The notes: generated by a model not told the origin, from the sequence alone. Shown: positions 1-6,746, counted from the stretch's first letter. The stretch: 10,200 nt of DNA from Lachnospiraceae bacterium (GCA_024403585.1 JAKSRN010000050.1:1-10200), one strand, 5' to 3'. Translations and numbers: made by a program.

Positions 1-1244
1 ATGATGTTCAGCTCTGAAGATCCCTGATCGATCATCTTTACGTTTACATGTGCATGTGCAAGAGCAGAGAAGATTCTTCCTGCAGTACCTCTCTGACGTT
101 TCATACCACGTCCTACTACTGCGATCAGTGCAAGATCAGACTCAAGATCAATGAGATCTGGTTTTACAGTTCTGTGGAGACCTGCGATTACCTGCTGCTC
201 TTTTGCCTCAAACTCTTTCTGGTTTACATATACAGAGAATGTATCGATTCCGGATGGAGCATGCTCAAAGGAAAGTCCGTTATCCTCAAATACCTCAAGT
301 ACTCTTCTACCGAATCCGATCTCTGAGTTCATCATATCTTTCTCAATGTTGATGGAAGCAAAACCTTTTTTACCGCCAATACCTGTAATAGTATATTTTG
401 GTTTGTTGCAGGTGCTCTCAACGATCATTGTTCCAGGATCCTGTGGACGGTTTGTGTTACGCACATTGATCGGGATTCCCTCTTTACGAAGTGGGAAGAT
501 CGCATCCTCATGAAGTACAGTAGCACCCATGTAGGAAAGCTCACGCATCTCACGATAAGTAATAGTACTGATGCCTACAGGGTTTTTAACGATTCTAGGA
601 TCAGTAAGAAGGAAACCGGATACGTCTGTCCAGTTCTCATACATATCTGCATGAACAGCTTTTGCAACAAGTGAACCTGTGATATCAGAACCACCACGGG
701 AGAATGTTCTTACAGAACCATCCGGATTTGCTCCATAGAATCCAGGAACAACAGCTCTTTCACACTGTGCAAGACGAGCAGACATCTTCTCGTCTGTCTT
801 CTCTGCATTGAAGCTTCCATCCAGATTGAAGCAGATCACTGTAGCCGCATCAACAAACTCATATCCAAGGTAGTTTGCCATAATGATACCGTTCAGATAC
901 TCACCACGGGAAGCTGCATAATCACTGCCTGCTTTATTTTTAAAATTCTCGTTGATCACTTCAAACTCAGCATCCAGAGAAAGATCCAGTCCGAGACCTT
1001 CAATGATCTCCTCGTATCTTGCCTTGATATTAGCAAGTGTTCCGGAGAAATCAGATCCTTTTTCTGCCTGATGATAGCATCCATACAGCATGTCTGTTAC
1101 TTTTGTATCTCCGTCAAAACGGCGACCCGGAGCAGATGGAACAACATATCTTCTGTCCTCTTCTTCACGAATGATTGCGCCAACCTTTTTGAACTGCTCA
1201 GCACTGGCAAGAGAGCTGCCGCCAAATTTAACAACTTTTAACAT
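1..1244 (-). CDS. lysC: Aspartate kinase (aspartokinase), C-terminus beyond window
   Basis: Phosphorylates L-aspartate with ATP, the first step of the lysine/threonine/methionine pathway, in the cytoplasm. The frame stays open from the ATG at 1244 to the window edge and gives 414 residues. It begins MLKVVKFGGSSLA, the KFGGSS nucleotide-binding motif of the amino-acid-kinase fold. Further on come the conserved block RTFSRGGSDITG and a GFLLTDPRIV segment, then two C-terminal ACT-type regulatory segments, one opening ITGIGGKKGFASI and one ending IDQGSSELNI at the edge. I infer that roughly 25 residues are missing. The start is supported by GAGGAG ten bases upstream. It looks like a monofunctional, ACT-regulated enzyme, so allosteric feedback by pathway amino acids is expected from the family; which amino acid cannot be read here. 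It has its own promoter. The roughly 65-base leader is too short for a lysine riboswitch or T-box. The symbol lysC is a family-level choice. Confidence 0.96.
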   Translation of the reverse strand, partial: MLKVVKFGGSSLASAEQFKKVGAIIREEEDRRYVVPSAPGRRFDGDTKVTDMLYGCYHQAEKGSDFSGTLANIKARYEEIIEGLGLDLSLDAEFEVINENFKNKAGSDYAASRGEYLNGIIMANYLGYEFVDAATVICFNLDGSFNAEKTDEKMSARLAQCERAVVPGFYGANPDGSVRTFSRGGSDITGSLVAKAVHADMYENWTDVSGFLLTDPRIVKNPVGISTITYREMRELSYMGATVLHEDAIFPLRKEGIPINVRNTNRPQDPGTMIVESTCNKPKYTITGIGGKKGFASINIEKDMMNSEIGFGRRVLEVFEDNGLSFEHAPSGIDTFSVYVNQKEFEAKEQQVIAGLHRTVKPDLIDLESDLALIAVVGRGMKRQRGTAGRIFSALAHAHVNVKMIDQGSSELNI

Positions 1245-1318
1245 TATAATTTCACTCCTCAATTTATCTTAAAAAGCCAGTCCTTACACTGTAGAACAGG
1301 CACGATTCAACGCTTTTT

Positions 1319-1347
1319 AATTTATTACAAAAGAGAAGTATAGTCAA
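1319..1347 (-). promoter_or_regulatory. Promoter of the aspartate kinase gene
   Basis: On the minus strand TTGACT (1342-1347) is followed after 17 bases by TAAATT (1319-1324), a plausible sigma-A-type promoter. An A-rich tract of the form CA8CA5 lies just upstream at 1355-1369, where an UP element would sit. A short inverted repeat AACTG-A-CAGTT (1346-1356) touches the -35 box and could be a small operator. Transcription would start near 1312, leaving a leader of about 65 bases. No terminator separates it from the DUF5662 gene, so read-through may add to expression. Confidence 0.6.
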
Positions 1348-1369
1348 CTGTCAGTTTTTGTTTTTTTTG

Positions 1370-1927
1370 TTATCTTTTCTTAATCTTCTCCCACGGCTTT
1401 CTCAGAAACACCCGTCTGATATATCGGAATGTCTCCTTCTCTCCCTGATCCGCCAGCATTTTCAAAAGAAATTCCAGCTGGTCCCGGCAGTCCTTATGAA
1501 CGAACCACAATTGCTCATGCCCTTTCATGTAGTACTCGTAAGGGGAGGCGTCTGTGTAAGCATCGCCCTGATAGGTCTTGCAGGCAGCGATCCTGTCTGC
1601 CACCATCTCGGCCACATACTTTTGTGGTATCTTCATTCCGGTAATGATCGTATCACAATTGATGCCATAATCGATCCAGTACTCAAAGTGGTGTTTGTTC
1701 CTGCCCTTGTGGTGGAGCCATGCAAGAGAGACACCTGTATCCTCACGCTCAGCATTGTTAGGGCTGCGGTTGCCCTGCCAATAGCGGCAGCCCTTGAGAA
1801 ATTCTGTCGGTGAGTACTTGCTCAGATCGTGGGCGATCCCCTGACGGATCAGGCCCATTTTGAAACAATTCTTTGTCACCTCTATTTTGTGCTGTGTTAT
1901 GGTCTGAAAATGTTCTTTGATATACAT
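1370..1927 (-). CDS. DUF5662 family protein, possible HD-like metal-binding fold
   Basis: A 185-residue cytoplasmic protein with no signal peptide or membrane segment. I recognise the sequence style as DUF5662, a family without an assigned reaction as far as I know. Visible conserved-looking features are H13, then H33-D34 in IAHDLSKYSPTEF, a histidine-rich block WLHHKGRNKHHFEYW at 70-84, and D111 in EMVADRIAA. The order H, HD, H, D resembles the metal-binding order of HD-superfamily phosphohydrolases; that is inference. The C-terminus is basic (RKPWEKIKKR). The start ATG is preceded by AGGA with 7 bases between. It begins 26 bases after the stop of the GH13 gene with no promoter or terminator between, so it is probably the last gene of that transcript. 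Its stop lies only 22 bases before the aspartate kinase -35 box. Confidence 0.85.
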   Translation of the reverse strand: MYIKEHFQTITQHKIEVTKNCFKMGLIRQGIAHDLSKYSPTEFLKGCRYWQGNRSPNNAEREDTGVSLAWLHHKGRNKHHFEYWIDYGINCDTIITGMKIPQKYVAEMVADRIAACKTYQGDAYTDASPYEYYMKGHEQLWFVHKDCRDQLEFLLKMLADQGEKETFRYIRRVFLRKPWEKIKKR

Positions 1928-1953
1928 ATCTCTATCCTGTATGATTCCATGGA

Positions 1954-3912
1954 TTATTTTCCAATCAGTACAACAACGGATCTTGCGGCAACAGAAACCT
2001 TTTTGCCCATTCCGTTGGAAGAATCAGCAATCGGAAGTTCTTCACCGTCCGGATAGATGCTGTTTGCCTGATCTGTATCTATCTTGATCTTCCATTTTTC
2101 GCGGCCGCCGAGGGATGGAAGCGCAAAATCATGATCTTTCCAATCCATGTTGCATGCGATGTAAACAGAAGCATCTGCTGTTCCGTCTTCCTTCTGTGCA
2201 TATTTGCCGCAGTAGAGCTGACCCAGAATATGGCTTTCCGGATAGAAGCCCTTCACCCAGGCACGCTCACTGTGATAAGAAAGATCCGGGAGTCCGAAAC
2301 CAAATTTATCTCTATGGGTGATCTCGTGCACCTGATGCAGTACCGGATGCTCTTTTCTGAATGCAAGTACTTCTTTTACAAACTTCTGCAAGAGAACAGA
2401 ATCCTTTTTCTTCTTCCAGCTGACCCATCCGAGCTCATTGTCCTGGCACCAGGCGTTATTATTACCGTTCTGGGTATTCATGATCTCGTCACCTGCGTAG
2501 ATCATAGGAATTCCCTGGCTGGTCACCAGCATCAGAAATGCATTCTTCAGCTGTTTCAGACGAAGGGCATTGATGGATTTCTTTGTAGAAGGTCCCTCCA
2601 CTCCGCAGTTCCAGGAGAAGTTGTCCAGTGTTCCGTCCTGGTTATTCTGTCCGTTCTCCTCGTTATGCTTGGAATTGTAGGATACCATATCGTTCATGGT
2701 AAAACCATCCTGATCCGCGAAGAAGTTGACTGCAGGAGCCGGATTATAGTTTCTGCCGTAGAACCAGGCAGCACCCTGTGCACAGCAGTCATCTCCCTTC
2801 AGGAAACGACGCATATGATTTGCGTAGGAACGGTTATATTCCACCAGATTTCTCTGGTATGGTTTCTGGGCTTTGGTTACGCCGAAGGATACAGGATGCA
2901 CCTCTTTGCTTCCCCAGTAGGTTACATCTGTCTGCTCCATAAGCTCAGGGCTGTAGCCGGCATAGAACAGTTTGGTTTTTTTCAGCATCGGATCAGCGAG
3001 AACTGCATGAACCCAGCTGCCATCGCCGACAAGATGGAAACCGTCTATTTTATATGTAGTCTTCCAAAAACGGAGAACATTTACTGCAAATGATGCCAGA
3101 CAGTCCGCTGAGAAATACATCTCCAGATGAAGCTCAATCCCTGCACGGTGGAGAGCATCCACCATATCTGCAAATTCTTTTGTAGAATCAGCAGTTGCAC
3201 AGTAGGATTTCTTCGGGACGAAATACATACCTTCCGCGTAGCCCCAATAGTTGTTCAGAGTTTCTGTCGCTTTTGGTGCGATCGGTTCTGTGGCTTCTGC
3301 AGGGATATGGAAGCCCTGAAAAACTTCCGGATCCCTTGGCTTGGAAGGAACTACTTTTGTTTCTGTTTTGAATTCATAGACAGGCATCAGAAGGAGTGCA
3401 TTTACCCCAAGGTCTTTCAGGTAAGGGATTTTTTCCTTCACGCCTGTAAAAGTACCTCTGTGTCTTGCTCCGGATCCGGTTCCCATTGTAAGGCCCTTAA
3501 CATGTGCTTTATAAAGAACCATCTCGTTATATGAAATATGGAGGGGGGCGGTTTTAGCAGGTTTAACGGCATCTAACAGACAACGTCCGGTTGAAGAGAT
3601 GCTTTTTGCGTAAGGCCCCGGCTTCAGTTCGCCGTTTACACGATACATATATTCCAGTTTCAGACTCTTCGGCCATCGGAGTGTCACACACCGGATGATT
3701 CCCAGATCTTCCTGTTCTTCGAGAGGAATTACGGCTTCAGGTTCTTCCTCCCCCGGTTTATATAACAGCAGTTCACACTCTGCCTGATCCGGAACAGGAA
3801 CCATAAATACATAATACTCTCCCATCTTATGGACACCAAAATGGACCGGACAGCTGCAATCCGGTGCAAATGGTGAGCCATTTGCAATAATCTCAATTGC
3901 TGATTTTCCCAT
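1954..3912 (-). CDS. GlgX/isoamylase-like GH13 protein, probably catalytically inactive
   Basis: A 652-residue cytoplasmic protein with no signal peptide. Residues about 15-115 look like an N-terminal CBM48/early-set domain, and 130-530 match the GH13 debranching scaffold: RGTFTGVKEKIPYLKDLGV (152-170), NNYWGY (220-225), DGFTMNDMVSYNSKHNEENG (402-421), WNCGVEGP (434-441) and GIPMIYAGDE (467-476). The C-terminus is a beta-type domain. The active site is altered. Region II, normally DGFRFD, reads DGFHLV (290-295), so the nucleophile Asp is Val295. Region III, normally an AEPW-type block, reads FYAGY (316-320), so the acid/base Glu is Ala318. Region IV keeps Asp402 but His is Gln401. Region I, normally DVVYNH, reads EMYFSA. 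Only about 20 residues lie between regions I and II, so domain B is essentially absent. The frame is intact and the start has AGGAG 8 bases upstream. The inferred role is a glucan-binding or scaffold pseudoenzyme. It may be labelled glycogen debranching enzyme in databases, but that activity is doubtful. Confidence 0.88.
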   Translation of the reverse strand: MGKSAIEIIANGSPFAPDCSCPVHFGVHKMGEYYVFMVPVPDQAECELLLYKPGEEEPEAVIPLEEQEDLGIIRCVTLRWPKSLKLEYMYRVNGELKPGPYAKSISSTGRCLLDAVKPAKTAPLHISYNEMVLYKAHVKGLTMGTGSGARHRGTFTGVKEKIPYLKDLGVNALLLMPVYEFKTETKVVPSKPRDPEVFQGFHIPAEATEPIAPKATETLNNYWGYAEGMYFVPKKSYCATADSTKEFADMVDALHRAGIELHLEMYFSADCLASFAVNVLRFWKTTYKIDGFHLVGDGSWVHAVLADPMLKKTKLFYAGYSPELMEQTDVTYWGSKEVHPVSFGVTKAQKPYQRNLVEYNRSYANHMRRFLKGDDCCAQGAAWFYGRNYNPAPAVNFFADQDGFTMNDMVSYNSKHNEENGQNNQDGTLDNFSWNCGVEGPSTKKSINALRLKQLKNAFLMLVTSQGIPMIYAGDEIMNTQNGNNNAWCQDNELGWVSWKKKKDSVLLQKFVKEVLAFRKEHPVLHQVHEITHRDKFGFGLPDLSYHSERAWVKGFYPESHILGQLYCGKYAQKEDGTADASVYIACNMDWKDHDFALPSLGGREKWKIKIDTDQANSIYPDGEELPIADSSNGMGKKVSVAARSVVVLIGK

Positions 3913-3929
3913 ATTCTTTACTCCTTTTG

Positions 3930-3979
3930 CCTGTCATCCAATCAGACAGGTGTGTCGACGCAGCATCCAGTTTCGCTGC
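3930..3979 (-). other. Two small stem-loops between decarboxylase and GH13 genes
   Basis: The 68-base gap holds two inverted repeats. One pairs GCAGC (3960-3964) with GCTGC (3975-3979) around a 10-base loop. The other pairs CCTGTC (3930-3935) with GACAGG (3945-3950) around a 9-base loop. Neither is followed by a T tract on the minus strand, so they do not look like terminators. The second ends five bases before the AGGAG of the GH13 gene. They may tune mRNA stability or the ratio of the two products; this is inference. Confidence 0.4.
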
Positions 3980-3980
3980 A

Positions 3981-5471
3981 TCAATTAACAAGAACACGAA
4001 GGGTCTGAAGGGTCTCGTCTGCAGGTCCGTGCAGAACACATTTTCTCTCTGCACATTTCTTCAAATAGCCAATCAGTGTTTCTGTTATCCGCTCTCCCGG
4101 GCAAAGGACCGGGATACCCGGCGGATACGGGGCAACCATCTCACCGGCGATGCGTCCTTTTGCGTCTCGAAGTGCTACGGTTTCTTTTTCCATATAATAG
4201 GCATCCCTCGGAGACACAGCCACCTGTGGAGGAGGAAGTTCCTTCAATTCTTCTTCCTGTAACCCCTTATATGGATCCGACATATATTCATTCCGGATTT
4301 CCTGCAGAATCTGTATCAGATGCTGAATCTCCTCATGGGTATTTCCCCAGGTGAGAACCAGAACAATCGATACCGGATCTGCCAGTTCCAGACTGATCTT
4401 TCCTTTTTCATATAGCAGCTCCTGAAGCCTTTCCCCGCTGATTCCCATTCGATCCGCGGATATAACAACTCTCAGAAGATCCTGCCTTCCAATTTTCAAT
4501 ACACGATACCCTGGCATCTGAGCAACTGCTTCCCGCAACTCATCTGCCAGCTGGAGCGCTTCAGAAAGAAGCGCTTCCCCTTCCATAGCCATCTGCTGCC
4601 TTGCCGCATCAATGGCCGCCATAAAGACATAGGAAGGGCTGGTACTCATCACCAGCTTCAGGTTTTCATCCATGCGGTTCTGATCCAGAAGAGTCCCCTG
4701 CATATGCAGCATGGATGTCTGGGTCATACTTCCCAATGTTTTGTGCGTGCTCTGTGCGCAGGCATCTGCCCCCGCTTCCATAGCGCCTTTCGGAAATGCT
4801 GAGTGAAAATACAGATGCGACCCATGTGCCTCATCCACAAGCAGCGGAATCTGATGCGCATGACAAACTCCCGCCAGTTTTTCTACATCGGAACAGATTC
4901 CGTAATAGGTAGGATTTACAAGAAAAACAGCACGGATATCAGGCTGTTCGTTCAGAACCTGGTCCACTTTTTCAGGTAACAGCTCCCCCGCTGTACCCCA
5001 TGCCTCCTCAATCTCCGGTTCAATCCAGACAGGTATAGCACCGCTGAGGATCAGTCCCATGGTTACGGACTTGTGGGCATTCCTTGGTACAAGTATCTTC
5101 TCTCCGGGACGGACTGCGGTAAGGATCATAGCTTCGTTGCCACAGGTCGTACCGTTTACCAGAAAGAAACATCTATCGCTGCCAAATAATTGTGCGGCCA
5201 GCTGCTGCGCTTCCAGAATAGGCCCCTCTGCATGGTGCAGATCATCAAGATTGTCCGTTTCCGTCAGATCATAGCGAAACAGACCTTCTCCATACTGCTC
5301 TTTCAATGCCGGATTCATTCCTCTCTCAAATCGATGTCCGGGAATACAAAAATAGCCTTTGTTTTCATCCGCAAATGCTTTCGTCATCTCAAGAACAGGC
5401 ATCCTGCTCTGTTTATTTTTCATCTCTTCCGATAATTGTCGCATTATTCTTATGTCCCTTCCTTTTTTCAA
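3981..5471 (-). CDS. Orn/Lys/Arg decarboxylase family PLP enzyme (short SpeA/YaaO type)
   Basis: A 496-residue fold-type-I PLP-dependent decarboxylase that should release CO2 from a basic amino acid to give a diamine or agmatine in the cytoplasm. The Schiff-base lysine is K244 in STHKTLGSMTQTSMLH (241-256). DEAHG at 213-217 supplies the Asp for the pyridine nitrogen, GTTCGNEA (107-114) is the cofactor-phosphate loop, and PGHRFERG (44-51) is the N-terminal substrate block. The C-terminal domain is present (VAPYPPGIPVLCPGERI, 446-462). Length matches the short Bacillus SpeA/YaaO group, not the 700-residue inducible enzymes. Substrate (Arg, Lys or Orn) cannot be read safely, so no symbol is given. 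The start is uncertain. TTG at 5471 has GAGGTG 10 bases upstream; ATG at 5444 (residue 10) has GGAAGGG 11 bases upstream and is a real alternative. It is probably first in an operon with the GH13 and DUF5662 genes. No other polyamine gene is adjacent. Confidence 0.92.
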   Translation of the reverse strand: MKKGRDIRIMRQLSEEMKNKQSRMPVLEMTKAFADENKGYFCIPGHRFERGMNPALKEQYGEGLFRYDLTETDNLDDLHHAEGPILEAQQLAAQLFGSDRCFFLVNGTTCGNEAMILTAVRPGEKILVPRNAHKSVTMGLILSGAIPVWIEPEIEEAWGTAGELLPEKVDQVLNEQPDIRAVFLVNPTYYGICSDVEKLAGVCHAHQIPLLVDEAHGSHLYFHSAFPKGAMEAGADACAQSTHKTLGSMTQTSMLHMQGTLLDQNRMDENLKLVMSTSPSYVFMAAIDAARQQMAMEGEALLSEALQLADELREAVAQMPGYRVLKIGRQDLLRVVISADRMGISGERLQELLYEKGKISLELADPVSIVLVLTWGNTHEEIQHLIQILQEIRNEYMSDPYKGLQEEELKELPPPQVAVSPRDAYYMEKETVALRDAKGRIAGEMVAPYPPGIPVLCPGERITETLIGYLKKCAERKCVLHGPADETLQTLRVLVN

Positions 5472-5495
5472 TCGAGCAGGCCACCTCTACTCGAT
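5471..5495 (-). promoter_or_regulatory. Hairpin presenting the decarboxylase Shine-Dalgarno in its loop
   Basis: On the minus strand ATCGAGTAG (5487-5495) pairs with CTGCTCGAT (5471-5479) over nine base pairs with one G-U. The seven-base loop AGGTGGC (5480-5486) contains most of the ribosome-binding sequence. The foot of the stem includes the first base of the TTG start codon. The pairing is seen directly; a role in controlling translation is inference. Confidence 0.5.
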
Positions 5496-5505
5496 ATGTA
5501 TACAC

Positions 5506-5540
5506 AAAAAGAAGACGCTAAGGAGCACCTTAACGTCTTC
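5506..5540 (-). terminator. Intrinsic terminator downstream of ilvE, overlapping next promoter
   Basis: GAAGACG (5511-5517) pairs with CGTCTTC (5534-5540), and after one C-A mismatch TAAGG (5519-5523) pairs with CCTTA (5528-5532) around a four-base loop. On the minus strand five T follow directly (5506-5510). It lies about 100 bases after the ilvE stop, and no better terminator lies between, so it most likely ends the ilvE transcript. Confidence 0.8.
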
Positions 5541-5570
5541 ATTGTAGCATTTTAAAGAATAAACTGTCAA
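5541..5570 (-). promoter_or_regulatory. Strong extended -10 promoter for the decarboxylase operon
   Basis: On the minus strand a perfect TTGACA (5565-5570) is followed after 18 bases by TACAAT (5541-5546), preceded by TGC, which is an extended -10. The -10 abuts the terminator stem, so transcription should begin around 5534-5536, inside the 5' arm of that stem. This is the best promoter I can see between ilvE and the decarboxylase gene. Confidence 0.72.
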
Positions 5571-5577
5571 TCAACGA

Positions 5578-5591
5578 CCGTTACATAACGG
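5578..5591. promoter_or_regulatory. Inverted repeat upstream of decarboxylase promoter, possible operator
   Basis: CCGTTA (5578-5583) and TAACGG (5586-5591) form a six-base inverted repeat with two bases between. It sits 7 bases upstream of the -35 box, a usual place for an activator site. On the minus strand it lacks a T tract, so it is not the ilvE terminator. No regulator is identified. Confidence 0.35.
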
Positions 5592-5642
5592 AATTTTTTA
5601 ACAATTTGCAAAAATGGCTGAATATTTGATATTTTTGACGAA

Positions 5643-6674
5643 TTAGTCACATTTGATCTCGTGGATCCATCCCTCTGGACCTTCAACAGTACCCATCTGG
5701 ATTCCTGTCAGTGTCTCGTACAGTTTTCTTGTGACTGGTCCCATATCCTCCATACCAGCTGGGAAGAAGATCTCTTTTCCATGATCGTTTACGCAGCCTA
5801 CAGGAGAAATTACAGCAGCTGTTCCGCAAAGACCGCACTCTGCGAAATCTGCCAGCTCCTCTTTGTAAACCTCTCTCTCCTCAACCTCAAGACCAAGGAT
5901 ATCTTTAGCAACAACCATCAGAGAACGACGTGTGATGGATGGAAGGATTGTGTCGGATTTTGGTGTAACTACTTTGCCGTCTTTTGTAACGAACAGGAAG
6001 TTAGCTCCGCCTGTCTCCTCAACTTTTGTTCTTGTAGCTGCATCCAGGTACATATTCTCAGCGAATCCAGCCTCATGTGCATCATCAATTGCATACAGAG
6101 ACATAGCATAGTTCAGACCAGCTTTGATGTGACCTGTTCCGTGTGGTGCTGCACGATCATAATCACAAACACGGATTGTGATCGGTTTAGCGCCGCCTTT
6201 GAAGTATGGTCCTACTGGTGTAGCAAAAAGACGATACTGATAGCTTGGAGCTGGTTTAACACCGATTACAGGACCGGATCCAAAGATAAATGGACGAAGG
6301 TACATAGTAGCACCTGTTCCGTATGGTGGAACAAACTCAGCGTTTGCACGTACAACTTCCTCTACGGATTTGATAAACATTCCTTCTGGAAGTGCAGGAA
6401 TACGAAGTCTGTCACAGGAATCTTTCAGACGAGCGTCATTCAGGTCAGGACGGAAAACAACGATTCTTCCATCAACTGTAGTATATGCTTTCAGACCCTC
6501 GAAACATGTCTGAGCATACTGCAGAACACCTGCACACTCATTGATCACAATATTTGCATCCTCAGTCATAGCGCCTTCGTCCCAGGAACCATTATCCCAA
6601 TTAGCTACGAAACGTGCGTTAGTCTGTTTATAGGAAAAGTCCATGCTTCCCCAATCAAGATCAGCTTTTTTCAT
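5643..6674 (-). CDS. ilvE: Branched-chain amino acid aminotransferase
   Basis: Class IV PLP transaminase that interconverts branched-chain 2-oxo acids and Val, Leu or Ile with glutamate/2-oxoglutarate. The chosen product is 343 residues, starting MKKADLDWGSM. The PLP lysine is K184 in GTGHIKAGLNYAMSL. The class IV signature follows as E220-TGGAN225 with NFLFVTKDGK, then SITRRSL (246-252) and GTAAVISPVG (284-293); the BCAT block CFEGLKAY is at 57-64. Length fits the 340-360 residue BCAT group. The frame can be extended upstream to an ATG at 6719, but that codon overlaps the likely -10 box. The ATG at 6674 has AGGAG 12 bases upstream and gives the usual family N-terminus. Codon use is strongly biased: TTA, CTA and TCA are absent over about 1 kb, which suggests high expression. 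It has its own promoter and terminator and so is likely monocistronic. No T-box leader is visible upstream. Confidence 0.95.
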   Translation of the reverse strand: MKKADLDWGSMDFSYKQTNARFVANWDNGSWDEGAMTEDANIVINECAGVLQYAQTCFEGLKAYTTVDGRIVVFRPDLNDARLKDSCDRLRIPALPEGMFIKSVEEVVRANAEFVPPYGTGATMYLRPFIFGSGPVIGVKPAPSYQYRLFATPVGPYFKGGAKPITIRVCDYDRAAPHGTGHIKAGLNYAMSLYAIDDAHEAGFAENMYLDAATRTKVEETGGANFLFVTKDGKVVTPKSDTILPSITRRSLMVVAKDILGLEVEEREVYKEELADFAECGLCGTAAVISPVGCVNDHGKEIFFPAGMEDMGPVTRKLYETLTGIQMGTVEGPEGWIHEIKCD

Positions 6675-6717
6675 AATTATAGTTAACTCCTTTCGAATTA
6701 TTATACAATCTTTTACC

Positions 6718-6746
6718 ATGTTACACCTTTAAAGTGTCAATTTCAA
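6718..6746 (-). promoter_or_regulatory. Probable ilvE promoter
   Basis: On the minus strand TTGAAA (6741-6746) is followed after 17 bases by TAACAT (6718-6723). The start would be near 6711, giving a leader of about 37 bases. A good TATAAT (6700-6705) lies further downstream but has no matching -35 and would start too close to the ribosome-binding site. An imperfect palindrome ACACTTTAAAGGTGT lies within the spacer and could be a repressor site. Confidence 0.42.

Noticed and set aside
1346..1370. Plus-strand terminator AACTG-T-CAGTT followed by a T-rich tract
   Set aside because: The stem has five pairs with a one-base loop, too weak and sterically poor, and no plus-strand gene precedes it. 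The tract is better read as an A-rich promoter-upstream element for the aspartate kinase gene.
2131..3093. 320-codon open frame on the plus strand inside the GH13 gene
   Set aside because: Same-register antisense shadow of a long real gene. No family resemblance and no ribosome-binding site.
1954..3912. GH13 gene as a decayed pseudogene
   Set aside because: There is no frameshift or internal stop, the ribosome-binding site is good, and long family motifs are preserved. Loss is confined to the active-site residues and the domain-B loop, which argues for selection rather than decay.
5661..6686. 341-codon open frame on the plus strand opposite ilvE
   Set aside because: It is in codon register with ilvE, so it stays open simply because ilvE avoids TTA, CTA and TCA. 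The product is Cys/Ser-rich and unlike any family I know, with no ribosome-binding site.
6675..6719. N-terminal extension of ilvE to the ATG at 6719
   Set aside because: That ATG overlaps the predicted -10 box, adds 15 residues with no family match, and the internal ATG at 6674 has an AGGAG.
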